Shown piece by piece: positions 7,892-16,869 of a stretch of 64,000 bases of DNA. The notes under the pieces are model-generated. The model did no database searches. It was not told where the DNA came from and was given only the letters and a program-made list of their open reading frames with translations. The translations under genes and the position numbers were made by a program. The first letter of the stretch is position 1, and each line of letters opens with the position of its first letter. The DNA is from Arthrobacter sp. Y81 (lineage in GTDB: Bacteria; Actinomycetota; Actinomycetes; Actinomycetales; Micrococcaceae), in NCBI RefSeq assembly GCF_002929335.1, contig NZ_PJIL01000016.1, positions 1-64,000 on the forward strand. The letters run 5' to 3'.

Positions 7892-9681
7892 CCAGGGCCG
7901 GTGTGGACCGGCCGACCGCGGCCGACAGCGGTGCGACCCGCAACGGCGGCACCGCTCCTCGCCGACTCGTGGTGGTGGGCAGCGGCATCGCCGGGCTGTA
8001 CGCGGCTTTGCTGGCGGCCGACGCCGACGGAGGCGCCCCGGCGGAGGTGGTCCTGCTGAGCAAGGGGCAGCTGGAACACAGCAATACGTTCTACGCGCAG
8101 GGCGGCGTGTCCGCCGTGCTGGAACCCGGCGAGGCCGCCCCCGGCGACTCCGTGGAGGCCCATGTCGCAGACACGCTGGCAGCCGGCGCCGGACTGAACA
8201 ACAGGGAAGCCGTGCGGATCCTCTGCACGGAAGCAGCACAGGACATCGCAGGGCTGCGGCGGTACGGAGTCACCTTCGACGCCGATGCGCAGGGGGACAC
8301 CGCGCTGGGGCTGGAGGCTGCCCATTCAGCGCCGCGCATCCTGCACGCCGGCGGGGACGCCACCGGCGCCCGTATTGCCCGCGGCCTGATCGCCGCCGTC
8401 CTGGAACGCGCCGTGTCCGGCCGGCTCCGGCTGGAAACCGGCGCGTTCGTCACGGAGCTGACGACGGCGGGCGGCCGGGTGACCGGGGTTGAGTACCTTC
8501 AGAACGGCGAACTCAAGAGCCTGGAGGCCGCGGGCGTGCTGCTCGCCACCGGCGGCGCCGGCAGGATCTTCGCCCGCACCAGCAACCCCGCCGTTGCCAC
8601 GGCGGACGGACTGGCGCTCGCCTGGCGTGCAGGCGCCGCGGTGGGCGACCTTGAATTCTTCCAGTTCCACCCCACCACCATGGCCATGCGCGAGACGGCA
8701 GGAGGGCCGCCGCCACTGCTGGTTTCCGAAGCTGTCCGCGGCGAAGGCGCGGTACTCCTCGACGCCGACGGGCACCGCTTCATGCCGGACTACCATCCCG
8801 ACGCCGAGCTTGCCCCGCGCGACGTCGTCTCCCGCAGCATCGCGCTGCACCTTGCCCGCACCGGGGCTCCCGCGGACAGCCCGGTGTTCCTGGACGCCCG
8901 GGGGATAGAGGCCGCCAGAGGCTCCGGCTTCCTGGCGCGGCGCTTTCCCACCATCAACGCCGCCACGCGGGCGGCAGGCTACGACTGGACCGCCGAACCA
9001 CTCCCGGTGTCCCCGGCAGCCCATTACTGGATGGGCGGGGTGTCAACCGACCTGGCCGGACGAACCTCCGTCCCGGGCCTGTACGCAGCAGGCGAGGTGG
9101 CCTGCACCGGCGCCCAGGGCGCCAACAGGCTGGCCAGCAATTCGCTCCTCGAAGGATTGGTATTCGGCCGGCGCGCCGTTGAGGCCTTCCTTGGTGACGA
9201 CCCGTCGGTTGGGGCGGGTTGGGTGTCGCCTGCGGGCGTTCCTCCGCGTGCTGCCTCGGCCGCGGGCGGCCTCACCTTGACGCACGCTTCCGGAACACCC
9301 GCAGTCGACGACGGACAGCTCGCTTCGGGTGGCAGTTCGGAAACGCACCAGAACGACGCGACCGAGTGGGGGATTGTTGAGTCCGAGTCCGGGCCGTTTT
9401 CTCGTGACGCTCTGGGGCGGTTGATGACGAGTGCTGCCGGGGTGTTGCGCACCGGGCCGGAACTCGATGCCGCAGCCGCGCAGCTTGCCGTCTGGACGGA
9501 CTCGATCGGCTCCACTGAAGCCCGGGACCCGCGGGAGTACGAGGACCGCAACCTGCTGCTGGCCGCCCGGCTGCTTGTGGACGCCGCCCGGAACCGGACG
9601 GTATCCGTGGGCGCGCATTACCGGGCCGATACGGACCACGCGTCAGCCCCCACCCATTCCATGCAAAGGATTTCCTCATGA
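7888..9681 (+). CDS. nadB: L-aspartate oxidase
   Basis: A 597-residue flavoprotein oxidising L-aspartate to iminoaspartate. The FAD dinucleotide motif VVVGSGIAGLYAAL is near residue 25; NTFYAQGGVSAVL, GGDATGARIARGL and the flavin-site segment GEVACTGAQGANRLASNSLL follow. The GTG start at 7888 overlaps the nadA stop by 4 bp, and the gene overlaps nadC by 4 bp. About 57 residues longer than E. coli NadB: a Gly/Ser/Pro-rich stretch encoded at about 9190-9400 lies between the FAD domain and the C-terminal helical domain, with weaker GC bias at codon third positions and a palindromic core. The flanking conserved segments remain in frame. Confidence 0.95.
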   Translation: MTRAGVDRPTAADSGATRNGGTAPRRLVVVGSGIAGLYAALLAADADGGAPAEVVLLSKGQLEHSNTFYAQGGVSAVLEPGEAAPGDSVEAHVADTLAAGAGLNNREAVRILCTEAAQDIAGLRRYGVTFDADAQGDTALGLEAAHSAPRILHAGGDATGARIARGLIAAVLERAVSGRLRLETGAFVTELTTAGGRVTGVEYLQNGELKSLEAAGVLLATGGAGRIFARTSNPAVATADGLALAWRAGAAVGDLEFFQFHPTTMAMRETAGGPPPLLVSEAVRGEGAVLLDADGHRFMPDYHPDAELAPRDVVSRSIALHLARTGAPADSPVFLDARGIEAARGSGFLARRFPTINAATRAAGYDWTAEPLPVSPAAHYWMGGVSTDLAGRTSVPGLYAAGEVACTGAQGANRLASNSLLEGLVFGRRAVEAFLGDDPSVGAGWVSPAGVPPRAASAAGGLTLTHASGTPAVDDGQLASGGSSETHQNDATEWGIVESESGPFSRDALGRLMTSAAGVLRTGPELDAAAAQLAVWTDSIGSTEARDPREYEDRNLLLAARLLVDAARNRTVSVGAHYRADTDHASAPTHSMQRISS

Positions 9682-10592
9682 CCACCACCGCCCAGGAAAC
9701 GCCGGCCCTGACGGCCGTTGAGCTCACCGGCAGCCTTCCCGAAGCCGCCGTGCTGGGTGTGCTGCGGGCTGCGCTCGCCGAGGATGCTCCGTACGGTGAC
9801 ATCACCTCCCAGGTCCTCATCCCGGCGGAAGCACGCGCGACGGCGGTGCTCAACGCCCGTGTCCCGGGTGTCCTGAGCGGGGGAACCGTGTTCGCCGCCG
9901 CCATGAAACTCACGGACCCGGACGCCGTCGTCGAGGTGCTCGTGGCGGACGGCGAAAGGTTCGGCGCCGGGACGGCGCTCGCCAGGGTCACCGGCAACGC
10001 CCGGGCAGTCCTGCTGGCGGAACGCGTAGGACTGAACCTGGTCCAGCGGATGAGTGCCATCGCCACAAAAACCGCCGAATTCGTGGACCTCGTCCAGGGG
10101 ACCAAGGCCAGGATCACGGACACACGGAAGACGACGCCGGGCCTGCGCGTGCTGGAGCGCTACGCCGTTCGCTGCGGAGGCGGTGCCAACCACCGCTTCA
10201 GCCTGTCGGACGCCGTGCTGGCCAAGGACAACCACCTCGCGGTCATCACCGGAGGGGACCCGGCGAAACTCACGGCGGTGCTCAGGGCGGCCAGGGCCCA
10301 GCTCGGCCACACCACCCACTTCGAGGTTGAAGTGGACCGCATGGACCAGGTGGAGCCGGTCCTCGCCGCCGGGGTGGACACCATCATGCTGGACAACTTC
10401 ACGCTCGAGGAGCTGGCTGCCGGCGTGGCCCTGGTCGGCGGACGGGCCCGGGTGGAGGCCAGCGGCAACGTCAACCTCCAAACGGTGGCCGCTATCGCCG
10501 CCACCGGCGTGGACGTCATCTCGATCGGCGGCCTCACCCACAGCGTCATCGCCCTTGACCTGGGCCTCGACGTTGAGCTGACGGTCGGCTGA
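9678..10592 (+). CDS. nadC: Nicotinate-nucleotide pyrophosphorylase (carboxylating)
   Basis: A 304-residue quinolinate phosphoribosyltransferase, converting quinolinate and PRPP to nicotinate mononucleotide. The signature DTRKTTPGLRVLERYAVRCG with the following GGGANHRFSLSD and KDNH is intact, as is the barrel segment HFEVEVDRMDQVEPVLAAG and the C-terminal VDVISIGGLTHS. Start ATG at 9678 overlaps the nadB stop (ATGA). Typical family length with a short N-terminal extension. It completes the de novo route to the pyridine ring; later NAD steps are not in this window. Confidence 0.97.
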   Translation: MTTTAQETPALTAVELTGSLPEAAVLGVLRAALAEDAPYGDITSQVLIPAEARATAVLNARVPGVLSGGTVFAAAMKLTDPDAVVEVLVADGERFGAGTALARVTGNARAVLLAERVGLNLVQRMSAIATKTAEFVDLVQGTKARITDTRKTTPGLRVLERYAVRCGGGANHRFSLSDAVLAKDNHLAVITGGDPAKLTAVLRAARAQLGHTTHFEVEVDRMDQVEPVLAAGVDTIMLDNFTLEELAAGVALVGGRARVEASGNVNLQTVAAIAATGVDVISIGGLTHSVIALDLGLDVELTVG

Positions 10593-10598
10593 CCCGCC

Positions 10599-11753
10599 AT
10601 GATTTTCCTGGACGCAGCGGCCACCACGCCGGTCCGCCGCGAGGTACTGGAAGCCATGTGGCCCTACCTCACCGGCGACTTCGGGAACCCGTCGAGCCAT
10701 CACTCGCTCGGCGAGTCCGCCGCGGCGGCGCTCGCCGGCGCCCGGACGGACGCCGGCAAGGTGCTGAACTGCCGGCCGGCAGAGATCACCTTCACGTCCG
10801 GCGGCACCGAGGCGGACAACCTTGCTGTCAAGGGCATTGCCCTGGCCAGGCAGGCAGCCGACCCGACCCTGAACCGTGTGGTGATCAGCGCCGTCGAACA
10901 TCCCGCGGTTGAGGAATCGGCGCGGTACCTCGAACGGTTCCACGGTTTTGCCGTTGATGTCGTCCCGGTGGACGGCTTCGGGCAGGTCACGCCGGAGGCC
11001 CTCTCCGCCGTGCTCCGGCCGGAGACGGCGCTGGTCAGCATCATGTACGCGAACAACGAAGTGGGAACTGTCCAGCCGGTCCGGCAGCTCGCGGCCCTCA
11101 GCCGTGAACACGGCATTCCATTCCACACCGACGCGGTCCAGGCCGCGGGCTGGCTCCCGCTGGACACGAAACTGCTGGGCGTGGACGCCATGAGCATCTC
11201 CGGGCACAAACTGGGCGCACCGAAAGGCAACGGGGCGCTGTTCGTGCGGAGCCGCACCCGGCTTGAACCGCTCCTCCATGGCGGCGGGCAGGAACGCGGC
11301 CGCCGCTCGGGGACCGAGAATGTTGCCGGCGTCGTGGCATTGGCCACCGCACTGTCGCTGGTCCGCCCCGACCAGGGCCTGCCTGCGCAGGTTGCCGCCC
11401 TGCGGGACGACTTCATCCGGGAGGTCCTGGCCGGCGTTCCCGGCGCACAACTGACGGGTCACCCCCAGAACCGGCTGCCGTCGGTGGCTTCGTTCTGTTT
11501 TCCCGGAACCAGCGGGGAGTCTGTGCTCCTTGAGTTGGAGCGGCAGGGCGTGGTCTGCTCCAGCGGGTCGGCCTGCGCGGCCGGATCCGACGCTGCCTCG
11601 CCGGTGCTGCTGGCGATGGGCATTCCGGCCGAAGTCGCCCAGACCGCCGTTCGGTTCAGCTTTGATGCCACAGTGACGGGGGCGGAACTGCAGGAAGCGG
11701 CAGCAGCCGTTCGTAACGCCGTCGGCAGCGTGCTGGCGCTCGGCATCCGCTAG
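10599..11753 (+). CDS. Cysteine desulfurase (IscS/NifS family)
   Basis: A 384-residue aminotransferase class V enzyme. The PLP lysine is Lys204 in SISGHKLGAPKG, and the sulfur-carrying cysteine is Cys326 in SSGSACAAGS. HTDAVQAAG supplies the PLP-contacting Asp. It starts 6 bp after nadC and closes the operon. A cysteine desulfurase at the end of a nad operon probably supplies sulfur for the NadA iron-sulfur cluster, as for the NifS-like protein of Bacillus nad operons; a more general iron-sulfur or tRNA-thiolation role is also possible. Tail-to-tail with the GtrA gene, 18 bp away, with no obvious terminator between. Confidence 0.92.
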   Translation: MIFLDAAATTPVRREVLEAMWPYLTGDFGNPSSHHSLGESAAAALAGARTDAGKVLNCRPAEITFTSGGTEADNLAVKGIALARQAADPTLNRVVISAVEHPAVEESARYLERFHGFAVDVVPVDGFGQVTPEALSAVLRPETALVSIMYANNEVGTVQPVRQLAALSREHGIPFHTDAVQAAGWLPLDTKLLGVDAMSISGHKLGAPKGNGALFVRSRTRLEPLLHGGGQERGRRSGTENVAGVVALATALSLVRPDQGLPAQVAALRDDFIREVLAGVPGAQLTGHPQNRLPSVASFCFPGTSGESVLLELERQGVVCSSGSACAAGSDAASPVLLAMGIPAEVAQTAVRFSFDATVTGAELQEAAAAVRNAVGSVLALGIR

Positions 11754-11771
11754 GCGTCACCTCGCTGGGCG

Positions 11772-12308
11772 TCAGCGGTGCCGTGCGCGGCGGAAAATCC
11801 AGTGCCGCAACAGGGCAAACCGCACGGCCGTGGCCAGGAACCCGGACAGCGTGGTGGTCCACAGCTCGTCTGACATCGTGGCGTCGGGATTGAGCCAGTG
11901 CAGCACGCCAAGGCTGCCGCCCGTGATCACCAGCGCAATCACGATGACAACCAGTCCGCTGAGATGGTCCCTGGCGATTTTTCCGCGTCCGGCGATCCTG
12001 AACGTGAGGCGCCGGTTCAGGGCAGTGTTCATCACCGAGGTAATGATCAGCGCTGCGGCATTGGACAGCTGGGGTCCCAGCCAGGGCCGCAGCAGGGCAT
12101 ACAGGGCAAGCGATGTCACCGTGCACACGATGCCTACGCCGGTGAACCGGAGGAGCTGCCGGACTGCGGGAAAACGAAGGATGCCCGGGTAGTGCTTCGT
12201 GGCGGGGAAGCGCCGGAGGGCAGCTCCGGGAGCGGGGGCATCGGGCATGTGGACGCCGGAACCGGGCTGTTGCGTCAGCGGGGCCGCGGTCGCAGCAGGT
12301 GACTCCAT
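11772..12308 (-). CDS. GtrA-like membrane protein
   Basis: A 178-residue protein with about 45 hydrophilic, Pro/Ala-rich N-terminal residues, then four predicted transmembrane helices matching the GtrA/DPMS1-type layout: VRQLLRFTGVGIVCTVTSLA, the SNAAALIITSVMNTALNRRLTF segment, GLVVIVIALVITGG and a last helix ending RHWIFRR. Such proteins are thought to flip or hold polyprenyl-linked sugars during cell-envelope polysaccharide synthesis. The start at ATG 12308 is chosen because upstream in-frame sequence is low-complexity. No glycosyltransferase partner is adjacent, so the exact role is open. Confidence 0.82.
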   Translation of the reverse strand: MESPAATAAPLTQQPGSGVHMPDAPAPGAALRRFPATKHYPGILRFPAVRQLLRFTGVGIVCTVTSLALYALLRPWLGPQLSNAAALIITSVMNTALNRRLTFRIAGRGKIARDHLSGLVVIVIALVITGGSLGVLHWLNPDATMSDELWTTTLSGFLATAVRFALLRHWIFRRARHR

Positions 12309-12343
12309 CCAGCAAGCCTGCCATACGGCAGCGCCGATTCCCG

Positions 12344-13174
12344 TCAGGCTGAGGCCCTCACCGGGTTCGTCAGTTCGCCGATTCCCTCCACCCGGCACGT
12401 GACGGTGTCTCCGGGGTGAAGCCGCGCGCTTTCGGCGGGGAACCCCGTGAGGACGAGGTCGCCGGGGTGCAGCGTCATGAAGGACGTCAGATAGACCAGG
12501 ATTTCGTCTACGTCCCAGCCGAGGTCCGCTGAGCTGGCATGCCGGAGATCCTTGCCGTTGTGGACGATACCGATGGAAAGCGCGCCGCTGTCCAGGCCCG
12601 TCACGATCCACGGTCCCGCCGGCGTGAACGTGTCCTGGCTCTTGGCGCTGATCCACAGGTCGTCCGTTTTCTGCAGCTCGCGGGCCGTGACGTCGTTGCC
12701 AACGGTAAAGCCGAGGACGGCTGTCCGTGCATTTTCCAGGGTCAATCCGCGTGCCCGGCGCCCGACGACGATAGTCAGTTCCGCTTCCGGGTCCACATGC
12801 CCCACGCCCGGCGCGAGTTCGATCGCATCGCCCGGTCCCACCACGCTGGTGGCCGCCTTGTGGAACGCCTGGGGCGGAAGGTCCCGGCCCGCCTGGCCGG
12901 TGTTGTGGGCCATGCCCAGGACGTTGGCCGGAACGCTGGGCGCAAGGAAGATGAATGAGTCTTCGCCAACCGTGGATCCGTGCTGCCAGCCTGTCCGCGG
13001 AGGAGCCCCGGCGTTCGCCAGGGACCCGGGGAACGGGCTATCGATTACCGTCCAGACCTTTCCCGCATCGCTGGCAAAATCCTGGGCGTCATTGGCCACG
13101 AAGAACTGTTCCAGCTCCGAGGCAGGGGAGTGCGGACGGACTCGGGCAATTCGGCGCGTTTGCATGGCGGTCAT
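12344..13174 (-). CDS. Fumarylacetoacetate hydrolase family protein
   Basis: A 276-residue FAH-superfamily enzyme. The metal-binding acidic residues are visible in GHVDPEAELTIVVGRRARG, and the C-terminal core contains GFTVGNDVTARELQ and HPGDLVLTGFPAE. Family members hydrolyse or decarboxylate 2,4-diketo or 2-hydroxy-dienoate compounds in aromatic degradation or clear oxaloacetate; the substrate here cannot be told. ATG 13174 sits exactly six bases after TAGGAT, fitting a leaderless transcript; ATG 13177 directly before it is the alternative. A second FAH-family gene lies at 49857. No catabolic neighbours. Confidence 0.85.
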   Translation of the reverse strand: MTAMQTRRIARVRPHSPASELEQFFVANDAQDFASDAGKVWTVIDSPFPGSLANAGAPPRTGWQHGSTVGEDSFIFLAPSVPANVLGMAHNTGQAGRDLPPQAFHKAATSVVGPGDAIELAPGVGHVDPEAELTIVVGRRARGLTLENARTAVLGFTVGNDVTARELQKTDDLWISAKSQDTFTPAGPWIVTGLDSGALSIGIVHNGKDLRHASSADLGWDVDEILVYLTSFMTLHPGDLVLTGFPAESARLHPGDTVTCRVEGIGELTNPVRASA

Positions 13175-13248
13175 CATGACATCCTACGTCCTGTCCGGCG
13201 CTTGGGTGCAGTGTGTCGTCCGCAAGCTGCCGGCACAAATCTGAGCCG

Positions 13249-13827
13249 TTAGGCGAGGGCGGCAGATCCGAATGCCACACTGAACCTGTCGCACCAAAGC
13301 ACCACGGTGTCCAGCCCGCTGAGGTCCGTTCCCGGCGGGACGGCGTAGTTCTGGTTGCCGTGGGTTGCCTTGACTGGGCCGAGATCCAGGAACCTGCCGG
13401 AACGGTACTTGAACCAGTCTCCGCCTGCCTCGCGGTCGCTGAGCCACACTTTGACGTCGGGGCCGTCGCTGCTGGCAAGGTTCTCGAGTCTGACCACATG
13501 CGAACCGTCAGGCAGTTGCACCAGGCTCGCGCTGCCTGAGGTGGGATGTTCCTGGGACTGGAACGGCCCTGTGGCCAGAACATTGGGCAGTGCGGCTGCC
13601 GTAGCAGCGGGCGGCGTCGAAGCGGCTGGCGTCGAAACGGCCGGCGTCGAAGCGGCTGGCGTCGAACCGGCCGGTGAAGTGGCGGCAGGGCCCGGCGTCA
13701 AGGGTTCATCGATCGAGCTGCTGGTGAACAGCCGCCATGGCTGGAACAGTCCCATGCCCGCAACAAGCGACACCAGGAAAGCCGCGGAGGCCAAGGCCAG
13801 GAGGGTACGTCGTCGGGTTTTTACCAT
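13249..13827 (-). CDS. Secreted or membrane-anchored DM13-domain protein
   Basis: A 192-residue protein with an N-terminal membrane anchor or signal (residues about 8-30), a Ser/Thr/Pro/Ala linker built on 15-bp DNA repeats, and a C-terminal DM13 domain (about 85-190) with the conserved near-terminal cysteine in VVLWCDRFSVAFG. DM13 domains are proposed to take part in extracytoplasmic redox or electron transfer; the function here is not known. Start at ATG 13827: TAGCCT lies six bases upstream (13834-13839), fitting leaderless transcription, and no ribosome-binding site is visible. Confidence 0.85.
   Translation of the reverse strand: MVKTRRRTLLALASAAFLVSLVAGMGLFQPWRLFTSSSIDEPLTPGPAATSPAGSTPAASTPAVSTPAASTPPAATAAALPNVLATGPFQSQEHPTSGSASLVQLPDGSHVVRLENLASSDGPDVKVWLSDREAGGDWFKYRSGRFLDLGPVKATHGNQNYAVPPGTDLSGLDTVVLWCDRFSVAFGSAALA
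13613..13672. repeat. Four 15-bp tandem repeats in the DM13 gene
   Basis: Units at 13613, 13628, 13643 and 13658 share GGCGTCGAA followed by a variable base and CGGCY. On the minus strand they encode the linker repeat of five residues (PAAST/PAVST type). Copy-number variation between strains would be expected. Confidence 0.9.
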
Positions 13828-13902
13828 AGTCAAAGGCTAAATGCGGTGCGAGCGTGGCGTCCCGCGGTTTTTCTTACGGTTCCCTATCGGCGCGGGAGCG
13901 TG

Positions 13903-14565
13903 TCAGTAAAGTTCGCCCACGGGGATCTCTACGGCCAGCCGGTTGGACGGACCCGCCAGCGGGCACGCCCAGGCTTCGTTGTAGGCGCAGGACGGGTTGT
14001 ACGCGAAGTTGAAGTCCAGGATGAATTCGGCGTCGGGACCGGATCCCAGGACTCCGTGGAAGGCTCCCTTGATCGTGTCCAGGAGGTAGCGCCCGGCGCC
14101 GTAGCTGCCGCCGGGCTGGCCCGCCGTCGCATCCCGGAACGGCACGAAGATGCCGCCGCCGTAACCGTGCAGCTTCCAGACGGCCAGCTGGCCCATCTCC
14201 GGCAGGTCGAAGGTGCCCAGCCGCACAAACCTGACAACGCCGTCGGTCGCGGTCTCGACGTTCATTTCGCGGCCCGCGCCCTCTTTTGTCAGGGGCACGT
14301 GGAACCGGTAGATGGGGTCGTAATCGGCGGTCCGCAGTCCGCTGAACGTAGCCTTGTCCGCTGCAGTGAGGGCGGAGGCAGGGTGGGTGCCGAACATCCG
14401 GTCCCGTTCCTGGCGCCAATACGAGTGAGCCTCGGCGGGGCTGTCCGCGGCGATTCTGCGGACGTCCTGGTACATGGCGAACGTCCGGACCCGCCAGTCG
14501 GCAATGTCCAGGGCCGAGATGTCCGCCACGCTGTCCTGGTCCGCGTCAAAGTGCTGTTCCGCCAT
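13903..14565 (-). CDS. DUF1684 family protein
   Basis: A 220-residue protein of the DUF1684 family. Diagnostic parts are SYWRQERDRMFGTHPASAL near residue 50 and the C-terminal FNFAYNPSCAYNEAWACPL followed by NRL and IPVGE. Biochemical function is unknown. The ATG at 14565 is preceded at exactly six bases by TACGCT (14572-14577), pointing to a leaderless mRNA; in-frame sequence upstream is not convincing. Divergent from the lipoprotein gene at 14702, sharing a 136-bp promoter region. Confidence 0.85.
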   Translation of the reverse strand: MAEQHFDADQDSVADISALDIADWRVRTFAMYQDVRRIAADSPAEAHSYWRQERDRMFGTHPASALTAADKATFSGLRTADYDPIYRFHVPLTKEGAGREMNVETATDGVVRFVRLGTFDLPEMGQLAVWKLHGYGGGIFVPFRDATAGQPGGSYGAGRYLLDTIKGAFHGVLGSGPDAEFILDFNFAYNPSCAYNEAWACPLAGPSNRLAVEIPVGELY

Positions 14566-14701
14566 GTCCCCAGCGTATCCCTCTTTGCGGGCGGGAAACC
14601 CCGCACGCAAGAGTAACGCCGCCCGCGGCGGCGGGCGCGGATGCAACAACACTCCGTCCGGAACGCGGGGGCTCCGGCGGCGGCGCGGCTACGCTTGCCT
14701 C

Positions 14702-15508
14702 ATGACAGGCAAGGCAGTGGCCCGGAGGGCCCGGTTTGGCACGGCGCTGATCGTTGTTGCCGCGGTGATGTCCGGCTGCAGCGGCGACGGCAAGGGCGAA
14801 CCCGCCTGGACGGCGGGCAGCAGTCCAACGGAAAGCGCGACGCCGGCGGGCACCCCGTCGGCGTCGGCAGCGGGAACAACTCCCGGAGCCTCCGCCACGG
14901 GTACGGAATCCGCGCCCCCCGGCGCGACGGCGTCGGCATGGAAGGTCTTCTCCGATTCCGCCAAGAACGTCAGCTTTGAACTGCCCCAGGACTGGATCGC
15001 GCAGTCAGTCACGCCGGACCAGGGGACGCTTCCGGGCGCCCTCAAGATCGAGGTCAAGGATGCCAATGGCAACTACCTGGCCACACTGCAGACCGGCCTG
15101 ACATCGCCGTCCGCCGTCCCCTGCGCTGAGGCCGACCGGAAGCCGTATGTTGTGGTCAGCAGCGTCCCCGTGGACCTGCCGCACCGTGAGGGCGAGGGCC
15201 TCATTGCCCCGCATGTGGTGTTCCGTGTCATTCAGGGATACAGGTTCTTCGGCTCTTACGGCATCACCAACGTGGTGGGAGGAAGCGACGGCAGGGCCTG
15301 CGCCCTCCAGAACATCGTCCGCGGACCCGAAGGCAAAGGGGACGTCTCGTTCGGTGACCTGACCGCACTGAAGACCTTCGCGACCGACGAGAAAGTGGCC
15401 CCCGCCAAGGCGTTCGATACCCTGGACCTGGCTGCCAAGTACGTCAACGAGGGGTCCGAATTCGCGAATGTCCAGCGGATGCTAATGTCTCTGAAGATCA
15501 AAAGTTAG
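14702..15508 (+). CDS. Predicted lipoprotein of unknown function
   Basis: A 268-residue protein with a lipoprotein signal peptide: basic N-terminus, hydrophobic core FGTALIVVAAV and lipobox VMSGC, so Cys at about residue 24 would be lipidated and the protein held on the outer face of the membrane. A Ser/Thr/Pro/Gly linker (about 25-75) precedes a globular domain starting SAWKVFSDSAKNVSFELPQD, which contains two further cysteines (PCAEAD and RACALQN) that could form a disulfide. No family recognised. TACGCT lies six bases before the ATG (14690-14695), so the mRNA is probably leaderless. Confidence 0.8.
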   Translation: MTGKAVARRARFGTALIVVAAVMSGCSGDGKGEPAWTAGSSPTESATPAGTPSASAAGTTPGASATGTESAPPGATASAWKVFSDSAKNVSFELPQDWIAQSVTPDQGTLPGALKIEVKDANGNYLATLQTGLTSPSAVPCAEADRKPYVVVSSVPVDLPHREGEGLIAPHVVFRVIQGYRFFGSYGITNVVGGSDGRACALQNIVRGPEGKGDVSFGDLTALKTFATDEKVAPAKAFDTLDLAAKYVNEGSEFANVQRMLMSLKIKS

Positions 15509-15582
15509 TCCCGCCGCCCTCCTGTAAACCCAACCGGCCGGCACTGGGGACTGTTCTGCCGCTACCTCACACCCGGAGATAC

Positions 15583-16389
15583 ATGGAACGCAGCGTAGCC
15601 GCCCGGCTCGTCTTCAAAACCGTAGCTGAAACCAAAGTCGCACTGGCGGTTTCCGTAGCCAGGAACCCGGGGTATTCGTCCCTCGTTGAAACCCTTTCGG
15701 TGACGTCCGGGGCGGACCAGGTTCCCGTCACGGAACTGTCCGACCATCATGGTGGGCGCTTCCACTACATGGAGTTCGCGGAACCCACGGAGGTGACGGT
15801 GGAGTACACGGCTGCCGTCTCCGGACTGGCGGTTCCGGAAGAGCCGAACCGCATGGAGCTCATCCGCTACGTCCGGCCCAGCCGCTACGCGGAGTCCGAC
15901 AGGCTGCTCCCCACGGCCTATGCGGAATTTGGCGGGGCCCAGGGCGAAGAGCTTCTGCATGCTGTGCGCAACTGGGTCTTCAGCGAGCTCCGCTATGTCA
16001 GCGGCTCCTCCCGCGGGACCGACGGAGCGGTGGAGACACTCCTGCACCGCCGCGGCGTGTGCCGGGACTTTGCGCACCTGGCCATCGCCCTGCTGCGGTC
16101 CAAGGACATCCCGACAAGGCTCGTGGCCGTCTATGCACCCGGGCTTAGCCCGATGGATTTCCACGCTGTGGCCGAGGCCTACATCAACGGTGCCTGGTAC
16201 GTCATCGACCCCACCGGCCTCGCCCCGCGTGAGAGCATGCTGAGGATCACCGCCGGCAGGGACTCCTCGGACACGGCCTTCCTGTCCACCGTGGGCGGAA
16301 GCCTGTCCCTGAGGGAGCTTCGCGTTACGGCCGTGGTGGACGGCGACTTGCCCGTGGAGGATCCCACGAAGCTCGTCGCCATCACCTGA
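15583..16389 (+). CDS. Transglutaminase-like domain protein
   Basis: A 268-residue cytoplasmic protein (no signal peptide) of the transglutaminase-like/cysteine-protease fold. The catalytic triad is recognisable: Cys in RRGVCRDFAHLAIALLR, His in MDFHAVAEAYING and Asp in WYVIDPTG. An N-terminal beta-rich domain of about 110 residues precedes it. Bacterial relatives are usually proteases or amide-modifying enzymes of unknown substrate. Preceded by GGAGATAC, 74 bp after the lipoprotein gene and possibly co-transcribed with it. Confidence 0.85.
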   Translation: MERSVAARLVFKTVAETKVALAVSVARNPGYSSLVETLSVTSGADQVPVTELSDHHGGRFHYMEFAEPTEVTVEYTAAVSGLAVPEEPNRMELIRYVRPSRYAESDRLLPTAYAEFGGAQGEELLHAVRNWVFSELRYVSGSSRGTDGAVETLLHRRGVCRDFAHLAIALLRSKDIPTRLVAVYAPGLSPMDFHAVAEAYINGAWYVIDPTGLAPRESMLRITAGRDSSDTAFLSTVGGSLSLRELRVTAVVDGDLPVEDPTKLVAIT

Positions 16390-16407
16390 GGCACTGCCCC
16401 GTACCTC

Positions 16408-16869
16408 TTATCGCCCTGTCACGGCGCCGCGCAGTTTTTCGGTGAGCCGCAGCAGCTCGCGCTGTTCGCTGGCGGTCAGCGCCGGAGTAATCAGGGCGGA
16501 GATGTCGCGTACGTGCTCCCGCCCGATCTGCTTTTGCAGGTCCCGGCCGGCGTCCGTCAGCTTCAGCAGGACACCCCGGCCGTCCTGGGGTGCCGGCATC
16601 CGCTCCAGCAGTCCGCGCTTTTCCAGTCTCTCCACGAGCCTGCTGAGGCTGGATTGGCTGAGCAGCACGTTGTCGTTCAGCTCGTTCAGGCGCAGCCAGC
16701 CGGAGGGGCAGCGGGAGAGCGTGAACAGGACGTCGTATTCATTGACCGCCAGTTCCTTGAAGGCAGGGCCGGACTGCAGCCTGCGCATCACCGCCACCTG
16801 GGCGCGGAACAGCGATTCCCAGGTTTCGGCGGCGAGCCGTACAGGCGACCCGCCTGGCTGGGCGGCCAT
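16408..16869 (-). CDS. MarR family transcriptional regulator
   Basis: A 153-residue MarR-type winged-helix regulator. The helix-turn-helix and wing are at about 60-110 (LRLNELNDNVLLSQSSLSRL then DGRGVLLKLTDAGRDL). Its ATG overlaps the stop of the upstream LLM monooxygenase gene (ATGA), so it is made with the enzyme it probably controls. A strong palindrome overlapping that operon's promoter (18043-18070) is the natural operator. Confidence 0.92.
   Translation of the reverse strand: MAAQPGGSPVRLAAETWESLFRAQVAVMRRLQSGPAFKELAVNEYDVLFTLSRCPSGWLRLNELNDNVLLSQSSLSRLVERLEKRGLLERMPAPQDGRGVLLKLTDAGRDLQKQIGREHVRDISALITPALTASEQRELLRLTEKLRGAVTGR

Noticed and set aside
9618..11462. A 614-codon minus-strand open frame across nadC and the cysteine desulfurase gene.
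   Set aside because: Both plus-strand genes have intact motifs and family length; the opposite frame is low-complexity and unlike any protein.
13613..13672. Four 15-bp repeats considered as binding-site iterons.
   Set aside because: They fall inside the DM13 gene and encode its Ala/Ser/Thr/Pro linker.
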